A DNA stretch of 9,632 nt. Source: an uncultured Shinella sp. (GTDB lineage: Bacteria > Pseudomonadota > Alphaproteobacteria > Rhizobiales > Rhizobiaceae). The stretch lies in NCBI GenBank assembly GCA_946886325.1, contig CAMPIK010000062.1, forward strand, positions 1 to 9,632, given 5' to 3'. The notes beneath the pieces are model-generated. The model was not told the origin of the DNA. It did no database searches and saw only the letters and a list, made by a program, of their open reading frames with translations. The translations under genes and the position numbers were made by a program. The stretch's first letter is position 1. Every line of letters starts with the position of its first letter. This document shows, one piece after another, positions 6,254 through 9,632 of this stretch.

Positions 6254-6279
6254 GCCTGGCGGGACTGGTCCCGCCGGGC
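6254..6279 (+). terminator. Intercistronic stem-loop between receptor and permease genes (attenuator or mRNA stabiliser)
   Basis: An 11-bp GC-rich stem (one U-G wobble at 6257/6276) with arms 6254-6264 and 6269-6279 closes a four-base loop CTGG. It is followed by CTTTCT, a short and imperfect U-tract. This would be a partial terminator and a 3' block to exonucleases, both raising receptor mRNA over permease mRNA. The same arrangement is well known after binding-protein genes of ABC and TRAP operons. Confidence 0.6.
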
Positions 6280-6307
6280 CTTTCTGGTAAGAGAGAAGTT
6301 CGCTTCG

Positions 6308-6889
6308 ATGGTTTCCTACATCCGTTTCGCAGACGCAGTGTCGGCGTGGTTCGGCAAGGCTTTCGCATGGCTGATCGTGCTGATGACCTTCGGCACCGCC
6401 TATGAGGTCTTCGTCCGCTATGTCCTGAACAGCCCCACCCCCTGGGCGCTCGACGTTTCCTTCATCATGTACGGCACGCTCTTCATGATGGGCGGCGCCT
6501 ATACGCTGTCGCGCGGCGGCCATGTGCGCGGCGATTTCCTCTATCGCCTCTGGAAACCGCGCACGCAGGCGAGAGTCGATTTCGTGCTCTACCTGCTCTT
6601 CTTCTTTCCCGGCGTCACTGCGCTCATCGTCACCGGCTGGAAATACGCCTCGCGCTCCTGGCAATATGGCGAGGTCAGCGTGAACAGCCCGGCCGGCATT
6701 CCGATCTACCAGTTCAAGTCCGTCATCGTGGCGGCCGGCATCCTGCTCTTCATCCAGGGCATCGCCCAGCTCTTTCGCTGCGTCGTGTGCATGCGAACCG
6801 GCGAATGGCTGGAGGCGGAAGTGGATGTCGAGGAAACCGAAAAGCTCCTTGTTCATGAGCATCATCCCGATCAGGAGCCGCAGCGATGA
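6308..6889 (+). CDS. TRAP transporter small permease subunit (DctQ type)
   Basis: The 193-residue inner-membrane protein has the four-helix DctQ layout: helices near residues 15-38, 49-68, 89-110 and 134-157. Family signatures are E33-V-F-V-R37-Y after helix 1, and G69-G-H-V-R-G-D76 after helix 2. It pairs with the large permease to form the Na+-driven transporter and probably helps dock the receptor. After helix 4 is an acidic, His-containing cytoplasmic tail of about 35 residues (EAEVDVEETEK to PDQEPQR). Residues 113-133 form a short polar loop. The start ATG 6308 has only a purine-rich GAGAGAAG about 10 bases upstream, a weaker site than that of the receptor gene, consistent with lower expression. 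The stop overlaps the large-permease start by four bases (ATGA). Function is firm at family level. Confidence 0.92.
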   Translation: MVSYIRFADAVSAWFGKAFAWLIVLMTFGTAYEVFVRYVLNSPTPWALDVSFIMYGTLFMMGGAYTLSRGGHVRGDFLYRLWKPRTQARVDFVLYLLFFFPGVTALIVTGWKYASRSWQYGEVSVNSPAGIPIYQFKSVIVAAGILLFIQGIAQLFRCVVCMRTGEWLEAEVDVEETEKLLVHEHHPDQEPQR

Positions 6890-8304
6890 CCGATCCGCAA
6901 GTGGCCCTCTTCATGCTGGGTCTGTTCATTTTCATCGTCTTTCTCGGCTTCCCGATCGCCTTCAATCTCATGGCGCTCGGCATTGCCTTCGGCTATTTCG
7001 CCTATTTCGATGCAAGCCGCATGTGGCGCGCCTTCAACCGTCTCGACGAGACAGCGAGCTGGTGGGACAGCACATCGCTGTGGCTGGAGGGCTTCGTCAA
7101 CAACCGCATCTTCGACCTCTTCATCAACCAGACCTATACGGTGATGTCGAACGAGGTGCTGACGGCGGTGCCGCTCTTCCTCTTCATGGGCTACGTGGTC
7201 GAGCGGGCCAATATCGTCGACCGGCTCTTCACCACGCTGAACGTCGCTTCCAAGAACCTGCCGGGCTCGATGGGCGTCGCGGCCCTCATCACCTGCGCGC
7301 TCTTTGCGACGGCAACCGGCATCGTCGGCGCCGTGGTGACCCTGATGGGCCTGCTGGCGCTTCCCGCCATGCTGAAGGCGCGCTACGACCCGTCCTTTGC
7401 CTCCGGTATCATCTGCGCCGGCGGCACGCTCGGCATCCTCATCCCGCCGTCGATCATGCTGATCGTCTATGCGGCAAGCTCCGGCGTCTCGATCGTCAAG
7501 CTCTATGCCGGCGCGCTGCTGCCGGGCTTCACGCTCGTCGGCCTCTACCTGATCTATGTCATCGGCCGTTCCATCCTCCAGCCGTCCGTGGCGCCGCGCC
7601 CGACGGCGGAAGAGGTGCCGGATGTGCCGCTGGGCAAGGTCCTCGTGATGATCGCGACCTCGTTCTTCCCGCTCGCCTTCCTCATCCTGTCGGTGCTCGG
7701 CTCGATCCTGATGGGACTGGCGACGCCGACGGAGGCCGCCTCGATCGGTGCGCTCGGCGGCATGGTGCTTGCCGTTGCCTACCGCGCGATGACCTGGCAG
7801 CGCCTGCGCGAAAGCGTCTATCTGACGGTGCGCACGACGGCGATGGTCTGCTGGCTCTTCGTCGGTTCCTACACCTTCTCCTCCGTCTTCTCCTATCTCG
7901 GCGGCGAACAGGTGATCTCGGAATTCGTGCAGAGCATGGACCTGACCCCCTTCCAGTTCCTGATCCTGGCCCAGCTCATCATCTTCCTGCTCGGCTGGCC
8001 GCTGGAATGGTCGGAGATCATCATCATCTTCGTGCCGATCTTCCTGCCGCTGCTGGCGCTCTTCAACATCGATCCGCTGTTCTTCGGCATCCTCGTGGCG
8101 CTCAACCTGCAGACCTCGTTCCTGACGCCACCCATGGCCATGTCGGCCTATTATCTGAAGGGGATAGCGCCGCCGGAGGTGCGGCTGACGCAGATATTCT
8201 CCGGCGTTCTGCCCTATGTCGGCATGGTCTTCATCGCGATGACCCTGATGTATGTCTTCCCGCAGATCGTCTTCTACCTGCCGGAGCAGCTCTATGGACG
8301 CTAG
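6886..8304 (+). CDS. TRAP transporter large permease subunit (DctM type)
   Basis: The 472-residue polytopic membrane protein is the transport channel of the TRAP system, in the ion transporter superfamily. It is strongly hydrophobic throughout, with about 11-12 predicted helices. The DctM hallmark G183-I-L-I-P187-P188-S189 follows the first hairpin region, and a second, related hairpin motif (LQTSFLTPPMAMSAYYLKG) lies near the C-terminus. Members are usually about 425 residues. Here a polar stretch at roughly residues 40-85, with several Trp (SWWDSTSLWLEG), lengthens the loop between helix 1 and the LTAVPLFLFMGY helix, as also occurs in some TakP-type systems. The ATG overlaps the small-permease stop by four bases, and AGGAG lies about ten bases upstream inside that gene, so coupling is likely. 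The amidase gene starts inside its last eleven bases. Substrate unknown; the operon context suggests an organic acid or amide. Confidence 0.94.
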   Translation: MTDPQVALFMLGLFIFIVFLGFPIAFNLMALGIAFGYFAYFDASRMWRAFNRLDETASWWDSTSLWLEGFVNNRIFDLFINQTYTVMSNEVLTAVPLFLFMGYVVERANIVDRLFTTLNVASKNLPGSMGVAALITCALFATATGIVGAVVTLMGLLALPAMLKARYDPSFASGIICAGGTLGILIPPSIMLIVYAASSGVSIVKLYAGALLPGFTLVGLYLIYVIGRSILQPSVAPRPTAEEVPDVPLGKVLVMIATSFFPLAFLILSVLGSILMGLATPTEAASIGALGGMVLAVAYRAMTWQRLRESVYLTVRTTAMVCWLFVGSYTFSSVFSYLGGEQVISEFVQSMDLTPFQFLILAQLIIFLLGWPLEWSEIIIIFVPIFLPLLALFNIDPLFFGILVALNLQTSFLTPPMAMSAYYLKGIAPPEVRLTQIFSGVLPYVGMVFIAMTLMYVFPQIVFYLPEQLYGR

Positions 8305-9632
8305 GATCGCAACGGCCCGGATCGACGGCCTCGACGCCGTGACGATCCGGGACCGCATCGCCGGCGGCGCTCTCCGCGCCGTCGAGGTCGCAGAAGCTTA
8401 CCTCGCCGTCACGGCGCAGAGGGAGCCGGATATCGGCGCCTTCGCGCATCTCGACCGCGAGCATGTGCTGGCCCAGGCGCAGGCGCTCGATGCCTACCGT
8501 TCCAAGGGCCGCCCGCTCGGTGCCCTGCACGGCCTTCCTGTCGCCCTGAAGGACATCATCGACACGGCGCGCATGCCGACCGAGAACGGAACGGCGCTCG
8601 ACGCCGGCCGCATCCCGTCGGAAGACGCCGCGGTGGTGCGCCGCCTCAAGGCGGCCGGCGCCGTCATCATGGGCAAGACCGTCACGACGGAACTCGCCTT
8701 TCTGCATCCATCCGCAACGCGCAACCCGAGCAACCCGGATCACACGCCGGGCGGCTCCTCGTCGGGCTCCGCCGCCGCGGTCGCCGCCGGCATGGTGCCG
8801 CTTGCCGTCGGCACGCAGACGGGCGGCTCCGTCATCCGTCCCGCCTCCTATTGCGGCGTCGTCGGCTTCAAGCCGAGCTTCGGGTCGATTTCCCGCGCCG
8901 GCATCCTCGCGCAGTCGCCGTCGCTCGATACGGTCGGCGTTTTCGCCCGCAGCGTCGAGGATGCAGCGCTCCTGGCCGAGGTCCTCTACGGCGAGGATCC
9001 TGCGGACCGGGACACGCAGCCGATGCCGCATCCGCGACTGCTCGACATCGCGCGCTCGGCGGTTCCCGTAAAGCCGACCTTCGCCTTCCTGCGCACCCCG
9101 TTCTGGAACGAAGCCGAACCGGCCATGCAGGGCGCACTCACGGAACTGGCCGGGCTTCTCGGCGAGCAGGCCTTCGAGGCCGAACTGCCATCGGCCTTTG
9201 CCGCCGCGCGGGAAATCCGCGAGACCATCAACTTCGCCGAAATGGCCAAGTGCTACGACCGCTACAGCCGCAAGGGCGCGGGTCTATCGGACACGCTCGT
9301 CCAGGCGATCGACCGCGGTCTGGCGATCACGGCACGGGACTATCTCGCCGCGCGCGACTGGCCGTCGATCTACGGTGCCGCTCTCGACGAGGTCTTCAGC
9401 CGCTGCGACGTTTTGCTGACGCCGGCCGCGACCGGTCCGGCTCCCGCCGGGCTCGGCTCGACGGGCTCGCCGGTCTTCAACGGGCTGTGGACGCTCTGCG
9501 GCCTGCCGTCGATCACGCTGCCGTTCTTCGAGGACGACAATGGCATGCCGATGGGCGCACAGCTCGTCGGCCGCAAGGGCGACGACGGCCGGCTCCTGCG
9601 CACGGCGCGCTGGCTGTCGGAATTCATCGCCG
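8294..9632 (+). CDS. Amidase-signature family hydrolase (3' end outside window)
   Basis: The protein hydrolyses an amide (or related) bond to an acid and ammonia or amine, probably in the cytoplasm as no signal peptide is present. At least 446 residues are encoded before the right edge; family size suggests that only a short C-terminal tail is missing. The Ser-cisSer-Lys triad is complete: K86 in LKDIID, S155 in GGSSSGS and nucleophile S179 in GTQTGGS. The K86-S155 gap (69) and S155-S179 gap (24) match malonamidase E2. Q175 replaces the Asp usual four residues before the nucleophile. ATG 8294 lies within the last codons of the large-permease gene (11-bp overlap), with GGAG at 8283-8286 as ribosome site. 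It is not expected to be GatA, as no gatB or gatC is adjacent and it belongs to a transport operon. The context suggests the imported compound or its derivative is the substrate; that is inference. Confidence 0.92.
   Translation, partial: MDARIATARIDGLDAVTIRDRIAGGALRAVEVAEAYLAVTAQREPDIGAFAHLDREHVLAQAQALDAYRSKGRPLGALHGLPVALKDIIDTARMPTENGTALDAGRIPSEDAAVVRRLKAAGAVIMGKTVTTELAFLHPSATRNPSNPDHTPGGSSSGSAAAVAAGMVPLAVGTQTGGSVIRPASYCGVVGFKPSFGSISRAGILAQSPSLDTVGVFARSVEDAALLAEVLYGEDPADRDTQPMPHPRLLDIARSAVPVKPTFAFLRTPFWNEAEPAMQGALTELAGLLGEQAFEAELPSAFAAAREIRETINFAEMAKCYDRYSRKGAGLSDTLVQAIDRGLAITARDYLAARDWPSIYGAALDEVFSRCDVLLTPAATGPAPAGLGSTGSPVFNGLWTLCGLPSITLPFFEDDNGMPMGAQLVGRKGDDGRLLRTARWLSEFIA

Noticed and set aside
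6825..8342. Open frames of about 500 codons on both strands across the large-permease gene
   Set aside because: Frame shadows of the DctM-type gene; they lack hydrophobic segments and motifs and are Arg/His/Pro rich.

Overview
The window looks like chromosomal DNA of an alphaproteobacterium, most likely Rhizobiaceae. It is GC-rich with strong third-position GC bias. It carries a short RNase D without an HRDC domain, a CtrA-type TTAA-N7-TTAA box, and a TRAP transporter with a twin-arginine receptor. The family placement is inference from gene style, not from a database search. No mobile elements, CRISPR arrays, tRNA or rRNA genes were seen.

Layout. Positions 1-1725 are a minus-strand pair: rnd (1099-1725), then an unrecognised acidic, cysteine-free protein (1007 down past the left edge). 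The second gene has its own upstream signals, a CtrA-like box and a hairpin covering its Shine-Dalgarno. A divergent region at 1726-1838 holds two adjacent 12-bp palindromes. The plus strand then has a small secreted protein (1839-2168), a D-2-hydroxyacid dehydrogenase-family protein (2252-3283) and a tandem HD/HD-GYP protein (start probably GTG at 3406, end 4788). A 303-bp AT-richer gap (4789-5091) holds promoter-like sequences and a cluster of three dyad-symmetric elements.

The right half is one transport/catabolic operon. It encodes a Tat-exported TakP/DctP-type receptor (5092-6228), a DctQ-type small permease (6308-6889), a DctM-type large permease (6886-8304) and an amidase-signature hydrolase (8294 past the right edge). 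The last three genes overlap, so they are probably translationally coupled. A strong stem-loop separates the receptor gene from the permease genes and probably sets a high receptor-to-permease ratio. The simplest model is uptake of an organic acid or amide by the TRAP system, with hydrolysis of an amide substrate by the amidase. No transcriptional regulator lies in the window, so whatever binds the dyads upstream of 5092 is encoded elsewhere.

No whole new system is evident. The most unusual items are the dyad cluster upstream of the TRAP-amidase operon, the internally duplicated hypothetical protein with a CtrA-like box and SD-masking hairpin, and the TRAP-amidase gene fusion of functions into one operon.
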